18,006 bases of DNA from UMGS75 sp963648435 (GCA_963648435.1 CAVJDT010000037.1:1-18006), one strand, 5' to 3'. Positions 7,654 to 15,500 are shown, numbered from the stretch's first letter. The notes: generated from the sequence alone by a model not told the origin. Made by a program: numbers and translations.

Positions 7654-8967
7654 ATGAAAATTAATTATCAAAATGTAAATAAATTTATATCAACTGAAGA
7701 AATCAAAAACAACGAAACTAAAACACTTGAAGCCTTTCACACTTTGTTAAACAAAACAGGAGAAGGAAATGATTTTCTAGGTTGGATTAAATACCCTTAT
7801 GAATACGATCAAGATGAGTTTGCAAGAATTAAAAAAGCAGCAGAATTTGTAAAACAAAATGCTGAAGTTTTAGTAGTAATTGGTATTGGTGGTTCATATT
7901 TAGGTGCGAAAGCGGTAATTGAAGCCTTAACACCATACTTTAAAAAAAATGGTGTAGAAATAGTATTTTGTGGTAATACACTTTCTTCTACTTATACAGC
8001 TGAATTACTTGAATATGTAAAAGATAAATCCTTCTGCATTAATGTAATATCTAAATCTGGCACAACAACAGAACCTGCAGTTGCGTTTAGATTATTTAAA
8101 GAATTACTTGAATCTAAATATGGTAAAGATGCTAATAAACGTATTTTCGCAACCACTGATAAAGCAAGAGGAGCCCTTAGAGTATTATCAACACAAGAAG
8201 GTTATGAAACATTTATCGTTCCAGATGATATAGGTGGTAGATACTCTTGGTTTACGGCAGTTGGTTTATTACCAATCGCTTGTGCAGGTATTGAAATTGA
8301 TCAATTAATGCAAGGGGCTAAAGATGCATATGATGAATTAACAACACTTTCATATATGGAAAATCCGGCTTTACTTTATGCATCAATTCGTAACATACTA
8401 TATAACAAGAGTAAAAAAATTGAAGTATTAGTAACTTATGAACCAAAACTTTCTTTTATCAGTGAATGGTGGAAACAACTATTTGGTGAATCAGAAGGTA
8501 AAGATCATAAAGGTGTATTTCCAGCAAGTTTAGTTTATTCTACCGATCTTCACTCAATGGGTCAATACATTCAAGATGGTGAACGCTTAATGTTTGAGAC
8601 AATACTTGACATTAAAAGCCCAGAAGCTGATATTATAATGAAAGAAGAAACCCAAGATTTAGATGGCCTAAATTACTTAAAAGGTCAAAAACTAAGTGGA
8701 GTTAATAAACAAGCTGAACTTGGTACTATTCTTGCCCATGTTGATGGTGGTGTGCCTAACATCATTCTAGAAATAGAAAAAATAGATGCTTATCATATTG
8801 GTTATTTACTATATTTCTTTATGTTAAGTTGTGGTACTTGTTGTTATATGACTGGTGTAAATCCATTCAATCAACCAGGAGTTGAAAGTTATAAGAAAAA
8901 TATGTTTGCTCTTCTAGGTAAACCTGGTTATGAAGAATTAAGAAAAGAACTTCAAAAAAGATTATAA
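7654..8967 (+). CDS. pgi: Glucose-6-phosphate isomerase
   Basis: This catalyses G6P to F6P in glycolysis and gluconeogenesis. At 437 residues it is the short Bacillota type (about 450), not the longer proteobacterial form. Visible signatures are IGIGGSYLGAKAV, the family signature ISKSGTTTEPAVAFR, DIGGRYSWFTAVG and GESEGKDHKG. Catalytic candidates are E281 within GESEGK, H300 in DLHSMGQ, and K414 in VESYKKN, matching the expected Glu, His and Lys order and spacing. It follows phosphoglucomutase by 9 bases with GAGGTG as ribosome binding site. A terminator follows closely, so it ends the dnaE, kinase, pgcA and pgi unit. All key residues are present and nothing looks truncated. Confidence 0.97.
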   Translation: MKINYQNVNKFISTEEIKNNETKTLEAFHTLLNKTGEGNDFLGWIKYPYEYDQDEFARIKKAAEFVKQNAEVLVVIGIGGSYLGAKAVIEALTPYFKKNGVEIVFCGNTLSSTYTAELLEYVKDKSFCINVISKSGTTTEPAVAFRLFKELLESKYGKDANKRIFATTDKARGALRVLSTQEGYETFIVPDDIGGRYSWFTAVGLLPIACAGIEIDQLMQGAKDAYDELTTLSYMENPALLYASIRNILYNKSKKIEVLVTYEPKLSFISEWWKQLFGESEGKDHKGVFPASLVYSTDLHSMGQYIQDGERLMFETILDIKSPEADIIMKEETQDLDGLNYLKGQKLSGVNKQAELGTILAHVDGGVPNIILEIEKIDAYHIGYLLYFFMLSCGTCCYMTGVNPFNQPGVESYKKNMFALLGKPGYEELRKELQKRL

Positions 8968-8972
8968 AAAAT

Positions 8973-8998
8973 AGGCAGCATTTTTAGTGCTGCCTTTC
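8973..8998 (+). terminator. Rho-independent terminator after pgi
   Basis: AGGCAGCA (8973-8980) pairs perfectly with TGCTGCCT (8988-8995) around a 7-base loop. The T-tract after the stem is short, so it may be leaky. Confidence 0.8.
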
Positions 8999-9025
8999 AT
9001 AGACTTTAAATTTAAACACTTATAC

Positions 9026-9054
9026 TTGCAAAAAAATCAATAATAAGGTACAAT
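9026..9054 (+). promoter_or_regulatory. Sigma-A promoter for tgt
   Basis: TTGCAA (9026-9031) and TACAAT (9049-9054) are spaced by 17 bases, just downstream of the pgi terminator. Transcription would start near 9061, about 36 bases before the tgt start codon. Confidence 0.8.
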
Positions 9055-9096
9055 ACATATAGATTAAAAATAGTAACATAATATAAGGAGACTAAC

Positions 9097-10230
9097 ATGG
9101 TTATAAAATACAAACTAGTAAAAGAAGATTCAAGAACTATGGCTCGCCTTGGACAAATTACAACTCCACATTCAACTTTTGATACTCCCTGTTTTATGCC
9201 TGTGGGAACTCAAGCAACGGTTAAAGCTTTATCAAAAGAAGAATTAGAAGCAATGGAAGTAGGAATCATTTTATCTAATACTTATCATTTATGGTGTCAA
9301 CCAGGTCACAAGATTATTGAACAAGCGGGAGGCTTACACAAATTTATGAATTGGGATCGCTCCATTCTTACTGACTCAGGTGGATTTCAAGTATTTTCAC
9401 TTGCGAAAATTAGAGATATCAAAGAAGAAGGTGTTTACTTCAAACATCATAAGAGCGGTAAACAATTATTCTTATCTCCAGAACTTTCCATTGAAATTCA
9501 AAATAGTTTAGGTAGTGATATTATGATGAGCTTTGATGAATGTCCACCATATCCTTCTACTCGTGAATATATGGAAAAATCAGTTGAAAGAACGATTAGA
9601 TGGGCTAAACGTGGCCTTGAAGCTCATAAAAACAAAGATACACAAGGTTTATTTGGAATTGTACAAGGTGGAGAATTTGAAGATATTAGAAAGTACTGTG
9701 CTAAAGAACTTACATCATTACCTTTTGATGGTTTTTCAATTGGTGGCCTTAGTGTTGGTGAACCAAAGAGTACCCAAAACACTGTTTTAAGTTATACTAC
9801 TCCATTATTACCTAAAGATAAACCAAGATATTTGATGGGAGTAGGAAGTCCCGGGGCAATCCTAGATGGTGTTGAACGTGGTATAGATATGTTTGATTGT
9901 GTTCTTCCAACTAGAATTGCTCGTCATTCATGTGCGATGACTTCACGTGGTAGACTAATTCTAAAGAATAAAGAATTTGAAACAGATTTTTCACCAATCG
10001 ACCCTGAGTGTGATTGCTATACTTGCAAAAATTATACAAGAGCATATATAAGACATTTAGTAAAAGCTGAAGAAATACTTGCGGCGAGATTAATATCAAT
10101 TCACAATATTCATTTTCTTGAAAATTTAATGAAAGGTATTAGGAAAGCTATTAAAGAAGATCGATTCCTTGAATTTAAAGAGGCTTTCTATGAAAAATAT
10201 GGTTTAAACGATAATGACAAAGATTTCTAA
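9097..10230 (+). CDS. tgt: tRNA-guanine transglycosylase (queuine tRNA-ribosyltransferase)
   Basis: In bacteria this enzyme exchanges the wobble guanine of tRNAs with GUN anticodons for preQ1, the precursor of queuosine. It is 377 residues, full length. ILTDSGGFQVFS holds D93, the general acid/base candidate. GGLSVGEPK is the base-binding loop, and D267 in FDCVLPTRIARH is the expected nucleophile. The zinc site is complete: C305, C307 and C310 in CDCYTC plus H336 in SIHNIHF. TAAGGAG lies 7 bases before the ATG and a near-consensus promoter lies upstream. The next gene overlaps its 3' end by 17 bases. No other queuosine-pathway genes are nearby, so preQ1 may be imported or made elsewhere. Confidence 0.97.
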   Translation: MVIKYKLVKEDSRTMARLGQITTPHSTFDTPCFMPVGTQATVKALSKEELEAMEVGIILSNTYHLWCQPGHKIIEQAGGLHKFMNWDRSILTDSGGFQVFSLAKIRDIKEEGVYFKHHKSGKQLFLSPELSIEIQNSLGSDIMMSFDECPPYPSTREYMEKSVERTIRWAKRGLEAHKNKDTQGLFGIVQGGEFEDIRKYCAKELTSLPFDGFSIGGLSVGEPKSTQNTVLSYTTPLLPKDKPRYLMGVGSPGAILDGVERGIDMFDCVLPTRIARHSCAMTSRGRLILKNKEFETDFSPIDPECDCYTCKNYTRAYIRHLVKAEEILAARLISIHNIHFLENLMKGIRKAIKEDRFLEFKEAFYEKYGLNDNDKDF

Positions 10231-11143
10231 AAATAAAAAAGTATTCTTATGTAGTCTTATAATCTTTTGCTTTATAGCTCTTACAAGTTGTAAAATTCGT
10301 AATGAATACAAAACATTTGAATATGGTTTTGACCTTACCATAGCTGAAGAACTTCAAGATTATTTTATTTATAAAGAATCAATTCCCAAACTTCATTTTG
10401 ATATGGATAATGTTAATGTTTCAGTTGGTAGTACTAATAGTAACTATGTTTTGGTAGAAAATGATTTCACTAAAGTTAGCGATGCATGGGCTCATCATTT
10501 AGCAAGGTATAGTGATGAACAAAAAATAATAATTAGTTCAATTGACCAAACTAATGATAACGGTAAAGCTAAGTTTGGGAAAGAAACCAAAAAACTTGAT
10601 GAAAAAGATGAATTCGGTAATCCTCAAAAATACAGCAAAGAAATAAGACTTGTTGCGTGGGATAATGATGGTACAAGATATTCTTACCAATATCGAACCT
10701 TTGTAAGTGAAGGAAAACGGTATTATGCCTTTTGTTACACTAATTCCCTAACAATGACAATTGAACAACCACTAATGGTAATAAAACAAAATAGTCAAAA
10801 TAGATTATTACTATTACCACTTCCGTTTGATACTAAATATGAAGTGTCTGGTAGTACCCTTACCTTAGATGCATTAATCAATAAAACGACATATTTAGAT
10901 TCAAAATATTATCATTTTGCTTACCCTAATTATTTAGCGGAACAACCATTAGAAGAAAAAATTGAACTTGTAAAAAAATGGTATGAAACATATTGTGATG
11001 GAGCATATGATAATGAAGAATTTAAAATAAAATATGCGGGGGCAATATATAGTATAAATTTTAATACTACTAAAAAAGATTCAAGTACTGGTAAAGAAAG
11101 TCCAGGTTTTGAAATAAAATATTTAGGATCTGCTAATAAATGA
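10214..11143 (+). CDS. Predicted lipoprotein of unknown function
   Basis: This 309-residue protein has a clear lipoprotein signal: basic MTKISKNKK, a hydrophobic core (VFLCSLIIFCFIALT) and the lipobox LTSC with the acylated Cys at 26. The mature protein should be anchored outside the membrane. It has no further membrane segment. The body is polar with repeated beta-like stretches (VNVSVGSTNSNYVLV, TRYSYQYRTFVSEGKRYYAF, YEVSGSTLTLDAL), but I recognise no domain. Its start overlaps the end of tgt by 17 bases with only a weak ribosome binding site, so translation is probably coupled to tgt. A terminator begins right after the stop, making a two-gene unit. The tgt link may be only transcriptional. 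Function unknown. Confidence 0.8.
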   Translation: MTKISKNKKVFLCSLIIFCFIALTSCKIRNEYKTFEYGFDLTIAEELQDYFIYKESIPKLHFDMDNVNVSVGSTNSNYVLVENDFTKVSDAWAHHLARYSDEQKIIISSIDQTNDNGKAKFGKETKKLDEKDEFGNPQKYSKEIRLVAWDNDGTRYSYQYRTFVSEGKRYYAFCYTNSLTMTIEQPLMVIKQNSQNRLLLLPLPFDTKYEVSGSTLTLDALINKTTYLDSKYYHFAYPNYLAEQPLEEKIELVKKWYETYCDGAYDNEEFKIKYAGAIYSINFNTTKKDSSTGKESPGFEIKYLGSANK

Positions 11144-11144
11144 G

Positions 11145-11170
11145 AAACATATCAATTTGATATGTTTTTT
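11145..11170 (+). terminator. Rho-independent terminator after the lipoprotein gene
   Basis: AAACATATC (11145-11153) pairs with GATATGTTT (11159-11167) around a 5-base loop. The T-rich tail is TTTTTTCTTCT. The stem starts 2 bases after the stop codon. Confidence 0.8.
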
Positions 11171-11171
11171 C

Positions 11172-11200
11172 TTCTATAAAAAGTCAATTGTTCATATAAT
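11172..11200 (+). promoter_or_regulatory. Possible promoter for ftsW-murG-murB
   Basis: A perfect TATAAT (11195-11200) lies 17 bases after a weak TTCTAT (11172-11177). If used, transcription would start near 11207, which would exclude ATG 11204 as the ftsW start and leave a very short leader before GTG 11216. Confidence 0.35.
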
Positions 11201-11215
11201 TAAATGGTGATAACA

Positions 11216-12319
11216 GTGAAAATAAAAACTAAAAAAATAGACTCCCCCTTACTTGTAACATTTATGATATTAGTCGTAATAGGTCTTTTAATGGTATATA
11301 GTGCTAGTAATGTTGTTGCATCTTATAAATATGATGATGCTTTTTATTTTTTTAAAAGAGAGTTTTTATTTGCGGTAGCAGGACTTTTTTTAATGGCTGT
11401 TATTATCAATATGGATATTAACAAATTATTAAAACAAACAACACTAATATTTATCTTAAGTGTAGTTTCTTTAATTTTAGTCTTAATACCTGGAATTGGT
11501 GTACTTCGAGGTGGGGCTAGAAGTTGGATTGGATTTGGTAGTTTTAGTTTTCAACCAGCAGAGTTTGCGAAAATATCTATTATTTTATTACTTGCTAAAT
11601 ATTTAAGCTTGCATGATAAAGATTTACTCAAATTTAAATATTTTATGGGAATATTATTAATTATTTTTATTATTTTTGGCTTAATTATGCTACAACCAGA
11701 TTTTGGTACCGGGGTTGTACTAGTAATATCTTGTATCCTCTTACTGTTTTGTAGTGGTGCACCTTTAAAGTATTTTACATTACTTTTCATCCTAGGTGTA
11801 TGTGGAATTGTTGTGCTAATTCTTAGTGCTCCATATCGAATGGAAAGAATACTAGCTTTTCTTGATCCTTGGTCGGATCCTTTAGGAAGTGGGTTTCAAA
11901 CAATTCAATCACTATATGCAATTTCTCCAAGTGGTATTTTTGGACTTGGTTTTAATAAATCAATGCAAAAACATTTCTTTTTACCAGAACCACAAAACGA
12001 TTTTATTTTCGCAATAATTTGTGAAGAATTTGGATTAATAGGTGGAATTATTGTAATAATATTATTCGCTTATTTAATTTATAGAATTTTTAAAGTAAGT
12101 ATTAAAACCACAAACGAACATTATAGATATATATGCCTTGGAATAGGTCTAATTTATTTCACTCAAGTTTTTATTAATTTAGGGGTAGTAATAGGCTTAT
12201 TACCCGTAACCGGAATTACTCTTCCTATTATTAGTTATGGAGGTTCTAGTTTACTACTATCAATGATGATGATTGCGATAGTACTAAATATTAGTGGTGA
12301 AAATAATGATAGATACTAG
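11216..12319 (+). CDS. ftsW: FtsW/RodA-family (SEDS) peptidoglycan glycosyltransferase, probably FtsW
   Basis: This multi-pass membrane protein polymerises lipid II at the division septum with a partner class B PBP. It is 367 residues from GTG 11216, chosen because GGTGAT (11206-11211), a match to the anti-Shine-Dalgarno end, lies 4 bases upstream. In-frame ATG 11204 has no ribosome binding site. About ten hydrophobic segments are visible. Family motifs are VYSASNVV, GARSWIGFG with FQPAEFAK, LLQPDFGTGVVL, GSGFQTIQSLYAISPSGIFGLG with QKHFFLPEPQNDFIFAI, and PVTGITLPIISYGGSS at the end. The QSLYAI and PEPxxDFIFA forms favour FtsW over RodA, as does the adjacent murG and murB; the usual T before DFIFA is N here. 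No other dcw-cluster genes are in the window. Confidence 0.92.
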   Translation: MKIKTKKIDSPLLVTFMILVVIGLLMVYSASNVVASYKYDDAFYFFKREFLFAVAGLFLMAVIINMDINKLLKQTTLIFILSVVSLILVLIPGIGVLRGGARSWIGFGSFSFQPAEFAKISIILLLAKYLSLHDKDLLKFKYFMGILLIIFIIFGLIMLQPDFGTGVVLVISCILLLFCSGAPLKYFTLLFILGVCGIVVLILSAPYRMERILAFLDPWSDPLGSGFQTIQSLYAISPSGIFGLGFNKSMQKHFFLPEPQNDFIFAIICEEFGLIGGIIVIILFAYLIYRIFKVSIKTTNEHYRYICLGIGLIYFTQVFINLGVVIGLLPVTGITLPIISYGGSSLLLSMMMIAIVLNISGENNDRY

Positions 12320-12376
12320 TAATTAATATTAAAATTAAGCATATAATTTATTATGTAAAAATAAGGGTGTGAATAA

Positions 12377-13426
12377 ATGAACATTGTATTTTGTGGAGGT
12401 GGCACGCTAGGGCATATATATCCTGCACTTGCATTAATTAATAAATATAAGCAAAAATACCCTAGTGATAAAGTAATATTTATAACTAATCATAAGGACC
12501 AAAAAAGATTTGAAACCCTTGGTACAATAAATATAGATAAAATCTATTATTTTAATTGTATGGGGAAAAGTAAATCAATTATTAAAAATATAAAAATGAT
12601 TTTTAAAAATTTAAGAGAACAAATAAAAATAAAAAAACTACTTAAAAAAGAACAAATTGAAGTAGTTATAGGAATGGGAGGATATGTTAGTGGGATAACA
12701 ATTAAAACGGCTCAAAAGCTAAAACTAAAAACGATTATTCATGAACAAAATAGTATTATTGGCCTTGCTAATAAATTAGTTTCCAAAAAGGTAGATATGT
12801 TACTTACAACTTTTCCTTTACCAAGTTATACTAAAAATCAGTATGTGGTGGGAAACCCTAGATATTATGATGCAAAAGAATATAGTAAAAATGAATATCG
12901 CTCATCTAAAAATATTTTAATTACATCAGGAACGATAGGATCTGAAGCAATTAATAATCTAGCTATTAAATTTTTAAATAATGATTTTAGTAAAAATTAT
13001 ACAACTACACTAATTACTGGTGTAAAATATTATGACAAAGTTAAAGCAGAACTTAAAGAAGGCACTCATTATGAGGTTCTTGCCTACAGTAATAAGATGC
13101 TTGAATTAATGTCTAGAGCTGGTATTATTATTTCCAGAAGTGGATCCACAACTATATTTGAAATTTTAGGTTCTAAGGCTATTCCTATTTTAATTCCTTC
13201 CCCTAATGTTACAGCTAACCACCAATATTTTAATGCTCAATATTTAGAATCTTTAGGTATTGGAATCTTAATTAGAGAAAAAGAATTAACTTTAGATAAA
13301 ATCATAACAAGCATTCGCGAAATTGACAACAACTATGATGAATATTTAAGCAATTTAAGTGCATACTCTCCCCCCGCAACGTTTGATGAAATAGTAGAAC
13401 ACATATTAAAATTTAGGAAATCATAA
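12377..13426 (+). CDS. murG: MurG, UDP-GlcNAc:lipid I N-acetylglucosaminyltransferase
   Basis: This peripheral membrane GT-B enzyme makes lipid II from lipid I and UDP-GlcNAc. At 349 residues it is of normal length. The N-terminal loop reads GGGTLGHIYPALA, where most MurG have GGTGGH, so the second Gly is L11; H13 is kept. VIGMGGYVSG and HEQNSIIGLAN are typical of the acceptor domain. The C-terminal donor domain has SRSGSTTIFEI (usually SRAGA-TIxE) and PSPNVTANHQYFNA. The GGSQGA loop is altered to TSGTIGS. It is therefore a divergent MurG, but with both domains intact. AAGGGTG lies before the ATG. A TATAAT at 12342-12347 could give it its own promoter, though no good -35 is seen. murB follows after 1 base. 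Confidence 0.92.
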   Translation: MNIVFCGGGTLGHIYPALALINKYKQKYPSDKVIFITNHKDQKRFETLGTINIDKIYYFNCMGKSKSIIKNIKMIFKNLREQIKIKKLLKKEQIEVVIGMGGYVSGITIKTAQKLKLKTIIHEQNSIIGLANKLVSKKVDMLLTTFPLPSYTKNQYVVGNPRYYDAKEYSKNEYRSSKNILITSGTIGSEAINNLAIKFLNNDFSKNYTTTLITGVKYYDKVKAELKEGTHYEVLAYSNKMLELMSRAGIIISRSGSTTIFEILGSKAIPILIPSPNVTANHQYFNAQYLESLGIGILIREKELTLDKIITSIREIDNNYDEYLSNLSAYSPPATFDEIVEHILKFRKS

Positions 13427-13427
13427 T

Positions 13428-14354
13428 ATGAATAAAATGCAAAACTTTAAAAAATTCATTACGAAACTTAAACTGGGTGAAGCAACTGATAATGTTAGTT
13501 TTAAGGAACTTACATCAATTAGAGTTGGGGGTTCTTGTGAATTATTATATAAACCATTTGATTTAGATACACTACTAACAAGTGTAAAATACTTAAAAGA
13601 AAATCAAATTCCATATTTTGTAATAGGAAAAGGTACAAATTTATTAGTGAATGATCGACATTTTGAACTTGTATTAATTAATTTGGAAAAGTTAAACAAT
13701 TACTTCATCTTAGATGAAACTGATAATGAAATATATATATACGTAGAAGCAGGAGTTAATGCTAGTACGATATCTAAGTATTTACTTAAATTAAATTTAT
13801 CAGGTGGTGAATTTTTATCAGTTATACCAGGTAGTATCGGTGGTATGACATATATGAATGCAGGTGCGTATAAAAAAAGTATAAGCGAACTAATATATAG
13901 TATTACTTATTGTGATGAAAAAGGATTGCTTCAAACGGTCTTAAATAAAAATAATAATTTTGCTTTTAATTATCGCACATCATGTTTTCATAATACTACC
14001 AAAATCATAACATCAGTAGTTTTAAAAATATCAAAAGAAACTTCCGTTGAAAGTCCTAAGGAAAAAGTAAAAAGATATTTAAGCCTTAAAAGGCAAAATC
14101 AACCTCTTCAAACATATAATGCGGGGAGCACATTTAAAAATAATAATTGTTCTACATGGCAAATAATAGATAAACTCGGCTATCGAGGATATAAACTAGG
14201 TGGGGCAATGGTTAGTGATAAACATGCTAATTTTATAATTAATTATGATAATGCCAGTTTTTTAGATATCATTACCCTCATCAAGATGATTGAATATGAT
14301 GCAAAAATAAAACTGAATATTGATTTAGAATGTGAATGGGAAATATTACAATAA
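13428..14354 (+). CDS. murB: UDP-N-acetylenolpyruvoylglucosamine reductase
   Basis: This FAD enzyme reduces the enolpyruvyl group using NADPH to make UDP-MurNAc. It is 308 residues. FAD-binding motifs are TSIRVGGSCE, GKGTNLLVND and IPGSIGGMTYMNAGAY. Catalytic residues appear in place: R183 in FNYRTSCF, S234 in NAGSTFKN (proton donor), and a C-terminal Glu (E301 or E303) in DLECEWEI. The length, and a Ser as proton donor, fit the Gram-positive type. The ATG is 1 base after the murG stop, with TTAGGAAA as ribosome binding site inside murG, so the two are translated from one message. A terminator stem starts within its last codons. Confidence 0.95.
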   Translation: MNKMQNFKKFITKLKLGEATDNVSFKELTSIRVGGSCELLYKPFDLDTLLTSVKYLKENQIPYFVIGKGTNLLVNDRHFELVLINLEKLNNYFILDETDNEIYIYVEAGVNASTISKYLLKLNLSGGEFLSVIPGSIGGMTYMNAGAYKKSISELIYSITYCDEKGLLQTVLNKNNNFAFNYRTSCFHNTTKIITSVVLKISKETSVESPKEKVKRYLSLKRQNQPLQTYNAGSTFKNNNCSTWQIIDKLGYRGYKLGGAMVSDKHANFIINYDNASFLDIITLIKMIEYDAKIKLNIDLECEWEILQ

Positions 14355-14375
14355 CCCATTCTTTTTTCTTTTTTT
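14334..14375 (+). terminator. Rho-independent terminator overlapping the end of murB
   Basis: GAATGGG (14334-14340) pairs with CCCATTC (14355-14361) around a 14-base loop that contains the murB stop codon. A long T-rich tail follows (TTTTTTCTTTTTTT, 14362-14375). It closes the ftsW-murG-murB unit. Confidence 0.75.
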
Positions 14376-14404
14376 AGCATATGATAATATCGGAGGCGAA
14401 AACA

Positions 14405-14815
14405 ATGCAAAAGCATATTAATTATTTTGATGTTCCATATCGGAATACTAATACAAATGAAGAAATTAGCAATTTCTTTATCCCTAATCTTGCTTTATCA
14501 TATGGTACTACATTTAAATCATTTGTTGATAAATATCAACACTATAATCCTAAAATAATTACAATAACTGATACCAAAGAAGGATTATTAAGATTGATTC
14601 AATCACACTATTTTATTTTAGCAGATCTTGCTTTATATTTAGATGTCAATGACCAAGATGCAAAAGCAATTAATCTGTATAATAATTATGCAAGAGGTTT
14701 ACTAGAAGCAGTTGAAAAATATGAGTCCATATATGGCCCACTTCTTTTAATAAATCATGAATCAAATGCATGGACTTGGCGACGAAACTGGCCATGGGAA
14801 AGGGGGAATAACTAA
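14405..14815 (+). CDS. cotJB: Spore coat protein: CotJA-like segment fused to CotJB
   Basis: This 136-residue protein starts at ATG 14405, with GGAGGCG 7 bases upstream; an in-frame ATG at 14381 precedes that site. Residues 58-133 match CotJB: a helical stretch with HYFILADLALYLDVNDQD, YNNYARGLLEAVEKYESIYGPL, and the W-rich tail AWTWRRNWPWE. Residues 19-50 (EEISNFFIPNLALSYGTTF, then KSFVDKYQHYNP) recall CotJA, whose mark is a P-x-x-AL-x-x-GT-x-FP-x-L-x-x-PY stretch. In Bacillus, CotJA and CotJB are separate small proteins encoded with CotJC and made in the mother cell under sigma-E. Here both appear in one chain, though CotJB alone would be about 85-90 residues. Its stop overlaps the cotJC start. 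CATATGAT (14378-14385) matches 6 of 8 bases of a sigma-E -10, but no -35 is convincing. The CotJB call is firm, the CotJA half tentative. Confidence 0.85.
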   Translation: MQKHINYFDVPYRNTNTNEEISNFFIPNLALSYGTTFKSFVDKYQHYNPKIITITDTKEGLLRLIQSHYFILADLALYLDVNDQDAKAINLYNNYARGLLEAVEKYESIYGPLLLINHESNAWTWRRNWPWERGNN

Positions 14816-15375
14816 TGTTTATATATATGAAAACATTAATGTATCCTATTAATATTAAAAAGAGAGACTTAAAAATGGCATCACTTATTGCGACTCAATA
14901 TGGCGGACCTCAAGGAGAACTAGGAGCAGCTCTTAGATATTTAAATCAACGTTTTACAATGCCAGATGATAAAGGTAAAGCCTTACTTTCGGATATTGGA
15001 ACTGAAGAAATATCTCATGTTGAAATGATTCAAACAATGATGCATCAATTAATGAATGGAGCAACAATTGAAGAAATTAAGGCTGCTGGTCTTGAAAACT
15101 ATTATGTTGAACACGGCAATGACATTTTTCCTGCTAATCCTGAGGGTATACCTTTTACCACAGCATATATATCATCGGTTGGCGATGCCATTGCAAACTT
15201 AACAGAAGACCTTGCGGCTGAAGAAAAAGCTAGAACTATGTATGAACATCTAATTGATTTAGCAACTGACCCAGATGTTATACAACCACTATTATTCTTA
15301 AGAGAAAGAGAAGTAGTCCATTATACAAGATTTAAAGAGTTGCTTGATGAGTATAAGCAAAAAGGATATAGGTAA
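14815..15375 (+). CDS. cotJC: CotJC, manganese-catalase-like spore coat protein
   Basis: This 186-residue protein has the same length as Bacillus CotJC (about 189) and starts with the same kind of sequence (MFIYMKTLMYP). It is a four-helix-bundle dimanganese catalase relative found in the inner spore coat. All five expected metal ligands are visible: E35 in GGPQGELGAALRYLNQ, E65 and H68 in GTEEISHVEM, E136 in EDLAAEEKAR, and H169 in REREVVHYTRF. The 33-residue spacing of the last pair equals that in Lactobacillus plantarum catalase, so peroxide dismutation is plausible. The ATG overlaps the preceding stop (TAATG) with AAAGGGGGA upstream, so it is translated with the CotJA/B protein. Its presence suggests the host sporulates or descends from sporulating ancestors. 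Confidence 0.95.
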   Translation: MFIYMKTLMYPINIKKRDLKMASLIATQYGGPQGELGAALRYLNQRFTMPDDKGKALLSDIGTEEISHVEMIQTMMHQLMNGATIEEIKAAGLENYYVEHGNDIFPANPEGIPFTTAYISSVGDAIANLTEDLAAEEKARTMYEHLIDLATDPDVIQPLLFLREREVVHYTRFKELLDEYKQKGYR

Positions 15376-15402
15376 AAATTATTCCGCCAGTTAAAACTAT
15401 AC

Positions 15403-15453
15403 TCAATTTCTAATGGAAGATAGTTCTGTCAATTTCTAATGGAAGATAGTTCT
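15403..15453 (+). repeat. Perfect 25-bp tandem direct repeat upstream of the MATE promoter
   Basis: Two identical 25-base copies (15403-15427 and 15429-15453) are separated by one base, giving a 26-bp period. Each reads TCAATTTCTAATGG followed by AAGATAGTTCT. The last base of copy 2 is the first base of the TTGACA -35, so the array sits where an activator or repressor would contact the promoter. It contains no ORF. It could also be a simple local duplication. Confidence 0.9.
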
Positions 15454-15481
15454 TGACAAATAATTTGAAATGTGTTAGAAT
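15453..15481 (+). promoter_or_regulatory. Consensus sigma-A promoter for the MATE gene
   Basis: TTGACA (15453-15458) is a perfect -35 and TAGAAT (15476-15481) a 5/6 -10, spaced by 17 bases. The start of transcription would be near 15488. The strongest-looking promoter in the window, it lies upstream of an intrinsic terminator rather than directly before the gene. Confidence 0.85.
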
Positions 15482-15500
15482 TATCGTAATGGTTTGAAAC

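Noticed and set aside
4670..7820. Shared peptide EYDQDEF in DnaE and glucose-6-phosphate isomerase
   Set aside because: Seven residues of common acidic composition in unrelated proteins; no surrounding similarity, so coincidence.
11204..11215. ATG 11204 as the ftsW start
   Set aside because: No ribosome binding site and too close to the TATAAT at 11195-11200; GTG 11216 has GGTGAT at proper spacing. Still possible.
12320..12376. Separate promoter for murG at TATAAT 12342-12347
   Set aside because: No acceptable -35 at 16-18 bases upstream; in this AT-rich DNA isolated TATAAT boxes are common. Mentioned only in the murG entry.
15403..15453. Two direct repeats considered as a small CRISPR array
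   Set aside because: Only two copies, separated by one base, with no spacer-sized gaps and no cas genes. Overlap with a -35 box makes an operator or local duplication more likely.
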